From Branchiostoma belcheri (lineage: Eukaryota > Chordata > Leptocardii > Amphioxiformes > Branchiostomatidae): a DNA stretch of 64,000 bases. The position numbers were made by a program, and so were the translations under genes. Of the stretch, positions 14,231 to 26,065 are shown one piece after another. The notes below the pieces were generated by a model, which was not told where the DNA came from, did not search any database, and was given only the letters and a program-made list of their open reading frames with translations. Location: contig NW_017804398.1 in the NCBI RefSeq assembly GCF_001625305.1, forward strand, positions 404,889 to 468,888, given 5' to 3'. Position 1 is the stretch's first letter. The number at the start of each line of letters is the position of its first letter.

Positions 14231-15349
14231 AAACGGTGCGTTTTTCTCCCACCTTGAGACACTGCAGCCCGAGGTCAAACACGCACCGCAATGACTGACA
14301 CAGAGCAAGGACGACAGTTGCTACCGGTTAAGACACTGATAACAGACATTGAAAGCACACTACCTTGCCCTGGAGGAAAAAGAACGAAGTCTACGGGGAC
14401 ACGCAAGGATAGCAGAAGCTGTCTGGAGTTACGAGGAGCCGACAGTTCTACGACGTATGTCTTTTTTGCCCCATGGCAGTGGAGTGCCACACATCTGCGC
14501 AGTTCAAATTGACGGCCTGCCCGTTAGAAACGCTTGTTCCTCAGTTGGTTCATGTATCATGGTCCCATCATGTACACTTCCCAGTGGTCAACGCCAAATC
14601 GGTAAGACTTACATGTACCGCTCAGACCTTTTTGCTACGGTTCGTTTATTTACATCCCAAAGAGCCTTTTCAATGCATCTGAACTTGCCAAGCTCAATGA
14701 CTTCTTGTCAAACATCAACTGGCGGCACTGTTGTCAAAACTTCCGCTCGCTGTTAGGCCGACCCGATCCCGACTTTCCGTTTGTCAGCACCTGTTCCACC
14801 TCTACTGACGGATGGAGGTTTAAGCCGGCGTCACACAGCAGGAAAATGCGCGTCCGGTGAGCTCGAAATGTACATTTTCGGCAACAATACGGCCGGTGTC
14901 CTTTCGATCACGGCGCGATTTTCCGAAACCGACCGCTTTTCGCAGAGCCATTTTCAGTGTAACAGGGCATATTTTCAGGAGGGTTTGAAATTTGGCGACC
15001 TTCCAGCAATCAGTAAATTCGCCCTAAGAACGTTGACAGTGTGTGGACCCAGCAGACTGGCAGGTATCCCTCTCATCACCGACAATCTGGGCCTTTTAAA
15101 GACATCTACCCTGGCGCTACACAAACAACCGTCTCGCGTGTTTGGGTGTGGACGTAACTTTTGCTCCTTGACGCCACTCGTTGGTTGTCGTTTGTAGGTA
15201 AAACAAAACCTGAAACTTTGCCACAAATGCGACCTACTCCAGGTCAGTAGAGCCACACTTATGCAGCGATAGGTTTACTACTTGCCCCTTAACATGGCAG
15301 ACATTTGATAATCATAACACTTGTGTTATGCCTGCATTACGAAGTTCTG
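14231..15349. other. Non-coding spacer, GC-moderate
   Basis: ORFs up to 138 codons occur (14781-15197) but the translation is low-similarity and without motifs. GGCGTCACACAGCAGGAAAA at 14827 resembles the GGTCAC-type MITE ends seen elsewhere, without a clear partner. Confidence 0.45.
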
Positions 15350-15885
15350 AAGCTTGCTATGAGGAATGGCGTGTAATGTGGAAGGATATCCCGCTAAGAA
15401 AACTGTATGATCCTGGCGAAATTAGGTATTGATCCAAAGACACCGTTAAAACGATTAGGGCTTTACGTCAGCATTATTTAAACTATGGATAAAGTTTGAG
15501 GAATAGTCCAACTGTGCAGCATAGCTTGGTAACTTATCATAAGAGGAATATTTACCTGCTGCATGTAGTCGGAAGTGTGGAACGGAAGCGGAGATCCTAC
15601 CAATTCAAGAAAAGCACAAGGGAGGTCTGATATTAGACATCGACCCAAAGGCATCGGTTAGAGAATGGGGAACATACGTCAACTACATCCACCACATGGA
15701 TAACACACATTTCATACATGTTCGACATATTTCTGAAACTTCTAATGAGGGATCACTAATTCTCTCCAGTCTGGTTTCGGTAATGATGACTCTACAAGCC
15801 CTGTGGAATTAGGTATCGACCCAAATACCGTTTAAAGAACAGAGGTTATATACGTACGTCAACCTTATTTACTCCCTCAAACGTC
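15350..15885. repeat. Three diverged tandem units with a shared GGTATYGAYCC core
   Basis: Cores at 15425, 15635 and 15811: TTAGGTATTGATCCAAAGAC, TTAGACATCGACCCAAAGGC, TTAGGTATCGACCCAAATAC, each followed about 35 bases later by TACGTCARC. Spacing 210 and about 177. Translated, the cores read (L)GIDPK-, LDIDPK-, LGIDPN-, followed by Y-V; stops interrupt units 1 and 3. Could be decayed coding repeats or a diverged satellite. Confidence 0.5.
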
Positions 15886-17309
15886 GCTGTCAATTATCCA
15901 AAAAGGACTGTCAGATAAAACTGCAGGATTGCGGTCCATAATAGCGACCGATTCGGTTTCAATAAACATCCTGGCATTTTCAGCCTATTCCTTAGTGAGT
16001 AACGCGATACAAGGAGCGACTCAAGCCGACCGTACTTTCAGAACATGGTTCGCTACTGAGGGTAACGGTGGTCGCCGTGCTCACAAGGCCAGGTAACCTT
16101 CCAGGCATGTACGGACAAGACATCCCGACCCAGTGATACATTCAATAAGGTATGACCTTCCCTGAAAGCATACGTACAAAGGAAAACACAACACCACGCA
16201 CAGAAACACGCGCACACCTACGTACCTGTGCTGTACGGAACGTCAGCCCTGCCGCATGTGAAGTGTTCAGCTGCTTTTCTAGAGAAAGGCTCGTGACGGG
16301 GAATATCGAGAAACTGGCTTTGCAATTGCAGCAGATCATGTGACGTGATGCCAAAGCTTGTATTGCTGTAGTTGTAGGCAGGATCAGACAAAAGAAGACG
16401 AGTTTTCGTGAGATGCAGTTTTATATCGGCGGCTAGCAAGTCCTCGGTGGCGTCGTGATCAGGTGATGATGTATCGATTGAAAAATACGTGCAGGGATTC
16501 ACACCCTCCATTTAATGTGAAGGTAACAAAGACGAACTTGTGTTATTCAGACATGAATAAATGTTTTGGGGACTATCAGTTAGATGAAGAAGTATACTAG
16601 TATGTCACAGTACTGGGATTGAAAGGCTCTATAGCAGCCACTTGTCCTTCATATGTAAATATATAGTTACCCATTGATTATTTGAAAATGACGCCTGTGC
16701 TCCGTCTAAATTCCATATATCGCCGCTTGCCTACTGTCACTTGACTACTCTGGCCGCCATATTCGGAGTCCGGATCCACAGGCCCCTCGAGTGGGCACTG
16801 GAGATGAGTAAGTGATGTAGAATATTTGAAAGTGTCCTTGGCACATGCCCTTCAGGGCAACTTTTTCTCGGAAATCAGTTATACGTGATGTGACCGACCT
16901 TGGTGATGTGACCGACATCGTACAGGAGACAGGTGGATTATGTTGTAGGCTTTTTAGCATATGCAAAGTGTCAAAATTGTGAGCAATGTGTCAAGGTTCA
17001 AGAAGACTAGGTGAGGTGATCTGTCGACATAAACATCGTTTGATGCTTACAACAACGTGTCAATTGTCACCTATCTCCAAAAGGCTATGTATGTGATACT
17101 GGTATACCCCATCCGAGCCTCTGCACTACCTGAATGCGTTAAGTAGTGGCAGAGGGCGGAGCGGCATTCCTGGGCCGTCCGTTCAATAGGGTGCGCGAGG
17201 AGAGCTCAGCACTTGACCGCCGGGCCACCTGCATGGTCACGGATATCCGGTGCCGCGGAGGGCTTCACGAGAAGCCAGTAGGACGGGAGCCTTCTTTAGC
17301 CTGCGCCAG
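15886..17309. other. Non-coding spacer
   Basis: No gene recognised. Includes a short direct repeat GTGATGTGACCGAC at about 16887-16920. Confidence 0.5.
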
Positions 17310-17668
17310 GCTGGGGTTGTGGATAGTAAGATTCGCCAAAATAGGGTCATTTGCTGACCAGGGGAGTAAGCCACGGTGAGGGTAGCATTTCCCATTAGAA
17401 GCTACGCGGGCAGATAAACACTATGGGGGTCAAACTCCCCTGGAATATAATTCTCCTTCAGTCCGCGTTGTTAGGCTTGTGAAGACTAGAGCCTTCTAGT
17501 GTTAGTCACTAGTTAGTAATCATAAATAACGGTAGGGAGAAACATGTACCAGGGTCACCATAGAGTACATTTGCTAGCACAGTTAAAGAAATGTTACCCT
17601 CACCGCGACTCATTCTCCTGGCCAAATATTGACCCTGTTTTTGCGAATTCTACTATCTTGGGAAGGCC
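17310..17668. repeat. Imperfect inverted repeat (fold-back element?)
   Basis: Arm 17316-17393 (TAAGATTCGCCAAAATAGGG to CGGTGAGGGTAGCATTTC) is the reverse complement, with mismatches, of 17586-17663 (GAAATGTTACCCTCACCGCG to TTTTGCGAATTCTACTATCT). The arms are separated by about 190 bases. Likely a fold-back or MITE-type remnant. Confidence 0.6.
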
Positions 17669-18157
17669 TGGTACAGACTGTTCTTGTGTAGTAGGAGGGA
17701 GGGTGTGAGCATCAGAGGTAGGAAATGCGCACCAGGCATCAGAGAAATGGGCCAACAATGTTAGCGGTGCACAGACATACAATGTACTCGAAACTCTATC
17801 TCTGCACTGCCTCCGGGCGAACTGAAGCACATACGCACAGACTAATGGATTGGAATACTTCACTACACCCCAGTCTAACCTCCGAGCTGGGAAGAACTAC
17901 AAATCACCTAGAAGACGTGCAGTTTCGTTTTCGATGTTTTTGTTCTATCAATTCGGAACCGAAGGCACAGGAAACGCATTAGTCAATGAAAAGTGCCCTA
18001 TTTAACGTACTAAAAGCACCAATCATAGAAGTACATTTACCACTGTGATAGGAATAACAACGCAGCAATCCTCAATGGACAGATATTATGCGATTTGAAA
18101 AATATGCCAGCAATCATCCACGACAGACGATTGTACTGAACAACAGGGTCGACTTGT

Positions 18158-18361
18158 TATGGCGCGATCACATTCGTCGTAGGTCGTCCTACGATTTTGA
18201 TGCAGTATAGAATTTTCAAGCTGGCTATGACAGAAAGAACAACGGATCTAAGACAGCTGAATTTCAGTTGTAAGACACGAGCACGACTATCCCAACGCAA
18301 CAACGTCCCCTGTTTGCCGGTGGTCGTACGACGATCGTATGACGTATGTGACTGGGCACAT
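18158..18361 (-). mobile_element. MITE family A copy, reversed
   Basis: Left GGCGCGATCACATTCGTCGT and right ACGTATGTGACTGGGCACA are imperfect inverted repeats. The interior matches family A in reverse complement (CGATTTTGATGCAGTA, then CAAGCTGGCTATGACAGAA). Boundaries approximate; a TA duplication is possible. Confidence 0.5.
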
Positions 18362-20335
18362 AATCAAACTGGTGAAGTCGTGAGTAATGAGATATTTGCA
18401 TGCACGTTGTTGTCACCTGCACGAGCAGGATCTGAGCAGCCCACAAAAGGCCACCTCCGAACTTACTGCATGCTCGCTTAGCAAACGCTCCTCAGTACAA
18501 GCTGTTCCCCATGAATGAGGCTCTTACAGAGAGGTACGGGCACCTGGTGGTGCGGCGGTGACGAGGCCGTCACGACCGGCTGGACGGGATAGAGACGCCG
18601 GCAGTGCTAACGTTTAGGACGTAGGCGTGGCTTTTGTGATCAAAATAGCAAATATCAAATGTCATTATATTATGTGCAAGCGCCATGTGGGTAACTGCAA
18701 GGCGTAATTACACATTTAAAGGTCATCATGACGCTCGTGCAGATTTTAACAGGATTGCTACTTTGATCCCCCTGTCTGTGTCACAATAGCGGAAGGATGA
18801 GCGCGGATGAAGGCGATATGTGACATATGTATCTGCCATTAAAATAGATGAAGAGTTTCAAACGACATGAAGCGTCACGACTTCGTTCTTACAGAGAGGG
18901 ATGGCTGGTAACGATCGGACATAAAACTGTCAGTGCACCGATGCTTCGCTTTCGTTCTCACTTTTTTTGTCAACGTTCTGGTATTGATTATTACATATGG
19001 AACATCTAACGTCTATGAGAGTGGCTTGATTAAAAAAAACGGACAAACAAACAAACAAGTTGTGATTCATGCAATGAAACACTTAAGACAGTGACGATCT
19101 TATCCTGGCTGAAAAAAGTCTTCAGCTTTGGACTAGCATCAACTCGATTGGTGAGAGACTGAATATATTTTTGATCTTGTAAGATATTTTCGGTCAACAC
19201 AATTTCCCTTCTGTTTTGGCAATATTGTGTGTGCACATTCATATTGCTGTGTCATTTTTGTCGTCCTAAAAATACGTTCACGATTTCTCGTAATGACTAT
19301 CTATGGCGCTTTAATGCTATGCATAATAGATATCAATTTAGGTCCTACATAAGACGACTCCTGACCGATACAACCTCCCCATGTATGCGGGGCTATCCCC
19401 GCTCGGCTCACGACACGTGAATGTTCCAGCACGTGCGGACGAGGCGAGGGAGGGAATGTGATTACAGGCGGGTGCCTTCCGTGATCGCAACGATGTCTTG
19501 TAGAGCTTCGCCAAATAGAACATAAAAGGGAGACGCCGCCATCTTCCCTCCCTGAGGATGCCGGGAAGGAACACTTTGAACGCTAATATAATTGCGACAG
19601 GCGATAATTGCCAGGCTGGTCCTGCCTGGAATTATCAATCTCTGTGGTGCGATGTTCTCCTTACAAGCAAGGCTTCTGCAAAGATAAAAGTGTTTGGCAA
19701 AAAGGGGAAACGATACAAAATTTAGACGTCAAGGGTCACACAAATTTTGGTCACTCAATGATTGGTGGAAAGGGGACATTAGTGAATTGCCCATCCTTCA
19801 AAATCCGTGAAAAAGAGGAAGCAAAAGACGAGGACCAATTGCAACCACCTGAAAATAAATCATCGCCCTGTGCTGGAAAAAGTGCCTTTTGTTACCTTTT
19901 AATGTCACTATTTATATTCAATTTTCATCGACATCCGAAAAGTGTGTTCGGAATCAACGCAGTGCCCAAAGAATAAGAAGGGTGAAGGTAAAGGTCCATA
20001 GCCTTTTTGATGCTGCAGGGGCCGTAGGTTATAACTACACTGTGTCTAGGGCACGGTATTGAAAGGTGGAGGCCATCCCTCTCCTTTTACCTCCCCAGCC
20101 GAAGTCAGGCACCCGAATCATGTACCCGAAAAGTAGAAAGGGTTTGTTCAAATCACGTATTGCACAAGACAATATGTATAATTTACATGCTGCACTTGAA
20201 ATCACATTCATCAGGATCGAGGTCGACACTGTTTTCATTGGTTTTGCTATCTTCCGTTTATCTAAGGATTGGCAATAGTACTTCAAAAATAGGAATGTTA
20301 TGCTCTCATATATTCGCTGGTGTTACAGCACGGTT
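18362..20335. other. Non-coding spacer
   Basis: A 122-codon ORF at 19608-19976 lacks motifs. GGTGAAGGTAAAGGTCCATA at 19981 followed by CCATCCCTCTCCTTTTACCT at 20081 looks like a dispersed-repeat segment; GGTGAAGGTAA recurs at 29160 and 39355. Confidence 0.45.
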
Positions 20336-20533
20336 AGGGCCCGGTCACAAATGTCGTGTGATCGCAAACTGAGGGCATTGAGATAATCGCGCATGTGTTC
20401 TGCCGCGTGATTCGGTTATCTTATTAACGAAAAGACTGCCTTAGATTCTTGTTGGTGGTTGGTTTTGTCACAGCCTGCCTGGTAGTTCTATGGCATCAAA
20501 ATCGAATAGTACCGATGCCAAAATGACCGCGCG
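20336..20533 (+). mobile_element. MITE family A copy
   Basis: Left GGGCCCGGTCACAAATGTCG with GTGATCGCAAACTGAGGGCA; interior TTTTGTCACAGCCTGCCTGG and GGCATCAAAATCGAATAG; right end degenerate around ATGACCGCGCGGTC. It sits about 300 bases before another copy in the same orientation. Confidence 0.5.
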
Positions 20534-20837
20534 GTCCCCCCTCTCTCTGCCAAACCTATTACATTCTCCGAGCACCATTATTACCCACTGTGTGCAGCCC
20601 AGCCTCGGTTTTCCCACGAGAACTAAACGGTTATTGACCGCATGGCTCCGGGGCAGCTGGTCTATTACACGTTTGAAGTCCAGCTTCAAAACCCGCCATC
20701 GATCTGACTGTGAACTTGGTGGCACAGATATGAACCCCCTGCTGAGGAACGTTTACAGAACGGTTGCTCCTCTTGCATACTTGTCTGAGGTCCTTGAAAA
20801 GAAGTTGACTCGGATATCTACTCAAACGATTTATCAA

Positions 20838-21061
20838 TAAAGCCCTGGTCACATACAATGTACATCGTGCGATCGCAAACTAATGGCATTCTTCGGATAG
20901 TCAATCGAGCATGTGTCTACAAAATTCAGCAATCTTGTCGCGGGAAAGGCAGTCTATGACCCTTCTCGGTGGTTGCAAAAATTGGTTCTGTCACAGCTTG
21001 CTTGAAAACCCTGCGACATCAATGTCATTCGACGGTCTACAATAAATGTGATCACGCCATG
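20838..21061 (+). mobile_element. MITE family A copy
   Basis: Left AAGCCCTGGTCACATACAAT with GTGCGATCGCAAACTAATGG; interior TTCTGTCACAGCTTGCTTGA; right AAATGTGATCACGCCATGAG. The termini form an imperfect inverted repeat. Confidence 0.55.
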
Positions 21062-21747
21062 AGGTACCACTAGATTAACGTAGCATTGGAACGGTGCAAT
21101 AAAGCTGTAAATTTCCTATCATTGAATGGATGCAATATAAAGATCATTTCCAGAAAATTGTCTTTTTTCAATCGTCAAGATCAATAAATTAGGTTTCTTT
21201 GTTACTTGGAGGCATGTTTAGTATTTGTCATAAATTTTCGAACTACTCATTTTTATATTTTCTAATATGGAGGCAAACAATATCACTGCGAAAATTGAAT
21301 CATTATAAATATTTCAGGCGCAATGTATTGCCTGACATTTTCTCCTTGATGTAGTGTAATTTTATTTTCCTTCGTCGTTACATGCATTGTTGCTATGCCG
21401 AAGGATTGAATAAAAATGCGCTTCTGCCATTCATACCTACATCACTAGTCGGAGCTTTTGAGTAAGCTACTCCCTCTGTAGTGTAGCACAGCAGTGAGCA
21501 ATTGTCGGTACAATGAAACCCTGCGTGAGTCAAGGAAGGTTACAGGAAAGTGACAGAATCTAAACCAACTGGTGGATGACCTTCATCGACAAACCGGTAG
21601 GTGTCGCATTAACACTACTGTACATGTGCTCCATCATGACGACGATGTACACTCTCAGCTTGTGCTGCCTACCGGATAAAGGCTCAGTGGTCACAGCCTC
21701 TAGTAGAAAGGGGTATCAGTGTTAAAACGGTGTGCTTTGATCGATTG

Positions 21748-21749
<2 letters not shown>

Positions 21750-21836
<87 letters not shown>

Positions 21837-21837
21837 C
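21750..21837. repeat. (CAAT)n microsatellite
   Basis: About 21 near-perfect CAAT units, preceded by GATCGATTGATT, an inverted version of the unit. Confidence 0.95.
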
Positions 21838-21901
21838 TTGATTTAATACGTTGAAATACTCTGTAGTTGCCAGTGTTCTCAGGATCTGTACCTGCTTCTG
21901 C

Positions 21902-21929
21902 ATAGCCGGTATAACCGCCCTTCGGCGTA
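21902..21929 (+). repeat. 28-bp motif with exact inverted copy at 30549-30576
   Basis: Begins ATAGCCGGTATAACCG and ends CCCTTCGGCGTA, including a CGCC-CTTC-GGCG mini-hairpin. The copy at 30549-30576 is its exact reverse complement and similarity continues a little beyond both edges (AACAC). Likely a conserved end of a dispersed repeat. Confidence 0.6.
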
Positions 21930-22588
21930 CAACACAGCAGTTTCGGAGGCACGCAGCGCTGCGGCAGCTATATTACACGGACTTACCCGGCCCGCCACAC
22001 CTACCCTTTGCACATTTCACTGTAAAACGTTGTTTAAAGCTATCACTGATGATGCCATATATAACCATTATAATTACAGTGAGTTCCATTCTACGATAGT
22101 TCTAGGGACGTTTTTTCAACACGGGGACAGCCCGAGTGCTTGGCTGGTAACTCTGGTACTTGAAGGTACTGAGTATTTCTTGTTCTTTTCTGAGCTGGTA
22201 TTTGGTACTTAGTAGCTGGTACGTTGGTTGGTAAGTCCGCCAATTTAGCAGTCATTTTGTACATCACGCATACTCCGGCTATTTTTATCTGTCTTCCAGG
22301 GACACGCACTATAGGTTTATTTTTCAGCACTAGGAGATAGCGAGCCGAAAGTGCATTCAGATTTTTGAGAGTTCATTATCTAGACGCATCACGTCTTCGT
22401 CGTTTAGATCTTCCGATGGTTGACTTGAGTAGCCGGAAGGCTTTTTTCAGACATCACAGTACTTCTCCCCACTCGGTACTAAATTTAAACATACAGCTGG
22501 TCGCCTTCCTGCTTGAACATCGACTGGGAGACTATATTAAGACATGTTTTTCAAAGTAACTCATAAAAGGTCTTCCTCCCATCCCTGA

Positions 22589-24388
22589 ACATTACTCACT
22601 TCCAATTATTGATCCTGTCACTGCAAGTAAGTAAGAGGTGAGAAGTGATGCTCTTTCCGCCTGGGTCCACCATTAGTGCAGCGTCAATTCTTGTTCCATG
22701 TTAAAAGCGAGCGAAGTTCTCAACGGTTCTCAACTGGTCGGCCTTCGCCTCCGCCAACATGTCCCAAAATGTAGTCGATTGTTTCCTTGCACACGAACGA
22801 AAATCACGAGTGTTCAGAACAGCACGCTGTAGAAAAACGCAGTTTTTTACACCCCAGGCTGTCCACTAGAGACTGTGACTCCTGAGAGACCAAAATCTTT
22901 ACAGATCGCTCAACGAATTCAGAGTTTTGTGTGTCTTGTTGTATTCTAAATCACAATCTTATCATACTCTTACATTGGGCATCATATTCCAAATGTAGAA
23001 TCAAAGATCACGTCTACGGCGTCTAGTGAAAAGGGTCCGTTAGTCCGGTATCTGCCCTCTCATGACCTCTGGTGAGCCGGGAGCGTACAGCTGATTTATC
23101 CAATCAACTTGTTATTCGTGCAGACTCAACTTCGGGCATATCAATAAATAATGCTGAAAAAACAGGAGGGTACTGTATTCTTTAATTTTGTGTCAACAAT
23201 ACCCCAATGACGGAAACATCACTTAGTGATAAAATTGACCATGGCGCTCACATAAAACCTTACAAACAAGACATCGTAGACTTTCGGCAAGTGTTTGGGA
23301 GTTTAGGGGGAAAATTGGAATTGTTTACGAGAACAGAATGCCGACTTCTGCAGCCTTACAGTTTTGGTAGTGCAATTTCCGGACCATCGCGTGATAGGGG
23401 CACTATGTATCGTCCTGAGTAACGAACTCTGAGACCTTTCCGACAGGGATTTGTAGTGTAATGAAGGCTGAGATGCACGCATCAATCAACATCACTCACT
23501 TCCAACTGTTGACCCTGTCACTGCAAGTATGTAAGAGGTGAGAAGTGTTCAAGTGAGGCTTCTGCCGCCTATAGTGGCCGACCATTAGTGCAGCGTCGGT
23601 TTGTGAAGTTCCGTGTCCAAAGAGAGGAACGTTCTTAACTCGGTTTGGCCCTTGCCTTCGTCAAAATGTCCGAAAATGCAGCTTTAAGCGAGGACAAAAT
23701 CGTGAGTGTTGATTGTGACTGTTGAGTAACCAAAATTTTACTGATCGCCCTAACGTATTCTTCAAATCATACTCTTACATCGCGCATATAATATTCCAAT
23801 TATAAAACCAAAGACCACACAAATCCAATCTTGATCGCCAGGAGATTGCCGTCTAGTGAACAGGGTCCGTTAGTCCGGTATCTGCCCTCTCATGACCCCT
23901 GGTGAGCCGGGAGCGTACAGCTGATTTATCCAATCAACTTGTTATTCGTGCAGAATTAACCTCGGGCATATAAAAAGATAAAGCTGAAAAACAGGTGGGT
24001 ACTGTATTTTATAGTCTAGGTGATACATGTTTGCCCAGAAAATATAAGAACTGACTTGATTTTGTGCCAACAATAAGAATAACAATACACGTATGATGGA
24101 AATATCACATAGTGGTAAAATCGACCCTGGCGCTCATATAAAACCTAACAAACAAGACATTGAAGACTTCCAGGTAGTGTTTTTTTGGGGTGGGACTATT
24201 GGGGTTGTTTACGTGAACAGACTGTTTGCAGTCTTACAGTTTTGGTAGTGCAATTTCCGGTCTATCTACAGATAGAGGCGCTATGTAACGAAAATGATCC
24301 TGAGTAACGAAGTTAGAGACCTTTCCGACATGGAAGGATTTGTAGTGAAATGAAGTCTGGGATTCACCAATCAATCATTCTTTGTTGC
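22589..24388 (+). repeat. Tandem duplication of a roughly 900-bp segment
   Basis: Unit 1 about 22589-23488, unit 2 about 23489-24388. Matched anchors: TCACTTCCAAYTRTTGAYCC (22595/23495), GGGTCCGTTAGTCCGGTATC (23034/23864), TGGCGCTCA followed by TAAAACCT (23241/24129), ATTTGTAGTG (23449/24337). The block around GTACAGCTGATTTATCCAAT is almost unchanged, other parts have diverged by substitutions and indels. No coding content recognised. Confidence 0.8.
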
Positions 24389-25909
24389 CCCTGGTTAACG
24401 AGGCATTATTTGAGGTGGAATTGTCAGTGGGTTTGTATGTATGTTTGTCCGGACAGAGTAGATTGACAGCACGTGGATGAGAAAATATGACAGGAAAAAT
24501 GACAGGAGGTCGAGGGGTCAGACACAGGGAATGGGGTGAAGGTCCAATAATCTGACCATGAGGCAGCAGGAATCAGAGGTCGACATGGGACGGGGGTAGA
24601 AGTATAGGGCTGCACGAGCGACCCTCCAACCCGGCACAGTTTCTATACATGTAATTCCTATTGAAATATGTCTTGCAATCTCCTCGTCTTGTTTTCAACA
24701 AAGTCTCATGAACTCAAAATACTTGCCGTTCTGAAATCTCTGTTTCTTGTTTTTAGTGCGGTAATAGTGTCTGGGGGACTGTCCTTGGTGCTGAAATAGT
24801 TACCAGATTGAAATGCTCACAATTATGATCACGAAAAGCAAGAAAAATTCTTGTTTTTAGTGTATCAATCAAGTATTCAAAACGCCGTTGGTTTGGGGGT
24901 AATGAGCCGGATATATAAGAGACTGGTGGAAAGTTTTTGAAGATCAATAAAGACGAGGGGATTGAAGTCCAAGCCGGAAATCCGCCGTGCAGTCTTCCCA
25001 ACCGACAGTCTGCCGGAGTGCCGCCTGCCGCTCCAGCCGCCTGGAACACGGGATTACTGCTGACTAATTGACTGGACTTCCAATCGGTAACACACGCCGG
25101 AGGACAGGAGAGAGATAAAGAGAAAATCATCCGTGTAGACCAGCATCTTACTCATTGAAACGTATCAAATAAGCGCTCGGCTACAAAGGATAGTTGGAAT
25201 GCGTGATATTGAGGATTACTGATTGTAGGAGTCAATGTACCGTGGGTGATCGCCACTTCAAAACTTACTTCAGACGATCCTAAGCTTTTTCATCATCACA
25301 TTTCACTTTTAATATATCCCTTTCATCTCCTTTTCTGTCACATAGCTCGCTGTAAGGCCTCTTATACAAGAACATTAACTTCGTTAAGTTTCTTCAACAA
25401 AGATTTTGATACAATTTGTCACTAATTACGCTATCCTTAAGATGTGAGCGACTAGTGATCGCTTGAATATATCAGCGACCTGAAGCTGAAGTGAGTCTTG
25501 CCATTGTATTCAGCTTATGAAACGATATTGGCTTTATGCATGAACCTGGTATAAACGAGTTGACGCAAATGGCAATTTCAACAAAATATTGGATATTAGC
25601 TATGTAGCTAAAGTAGCTATGTAGTTTTTATTATGTCCTCCTCTGGCAGTTATTCCAATTCATAGCACATAGCATAGTACTGAAGTACTCTGCCGAGGAC
25701 CTGCACCAGTACTAGTGGCGCTTTGCTATCACACCAGACATCGACTGACGCTCGGTGACTACCGCTGCCATAGCTGGCCATTTATCACGCGGGTGTGCAC
25801 GGCACTTCTTACATGCACTCAGTCGCTGCATACGTATTCACAGACAGCGAGTCAGTAACACCCACTTTCCACAGAGGGCTTCCACAGCCAAGTGCCCATC
25901 GATTCGACA

Positions 25910-26065
25910 GATGGCTCAACAATGAATATACCAGATAAAGAACAATTTTTTGTACGTTTTGCGTGTTTTGTGGTCTTTTAAATGGTATCTTTCCATCTTG
26001 CATCATCTATTTCAGCCATGAAATCAAGGGTCACATAAAACAATTTTTGTTGCTTAACGGTCGCT
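25910..26065. repeat. Dispersed repeat family B copy
   Basis: TTTTTTGTACGTTTTGCGTG, then ATCTTGCATCATCTATTTCA, CATGAAATCAAGGGTCACA and CGGTCGCTCATCAATGG. Same order of blocks as at 1.9 and 37.0 kb. Confidence 0.4.

Noticed and set aside
13906-14298. Long ORFs on both strands across the CA/CG repeat
   Set aside because: Thr-His and Cys-Val repeats are translations of a microsatellite with unknown bases.
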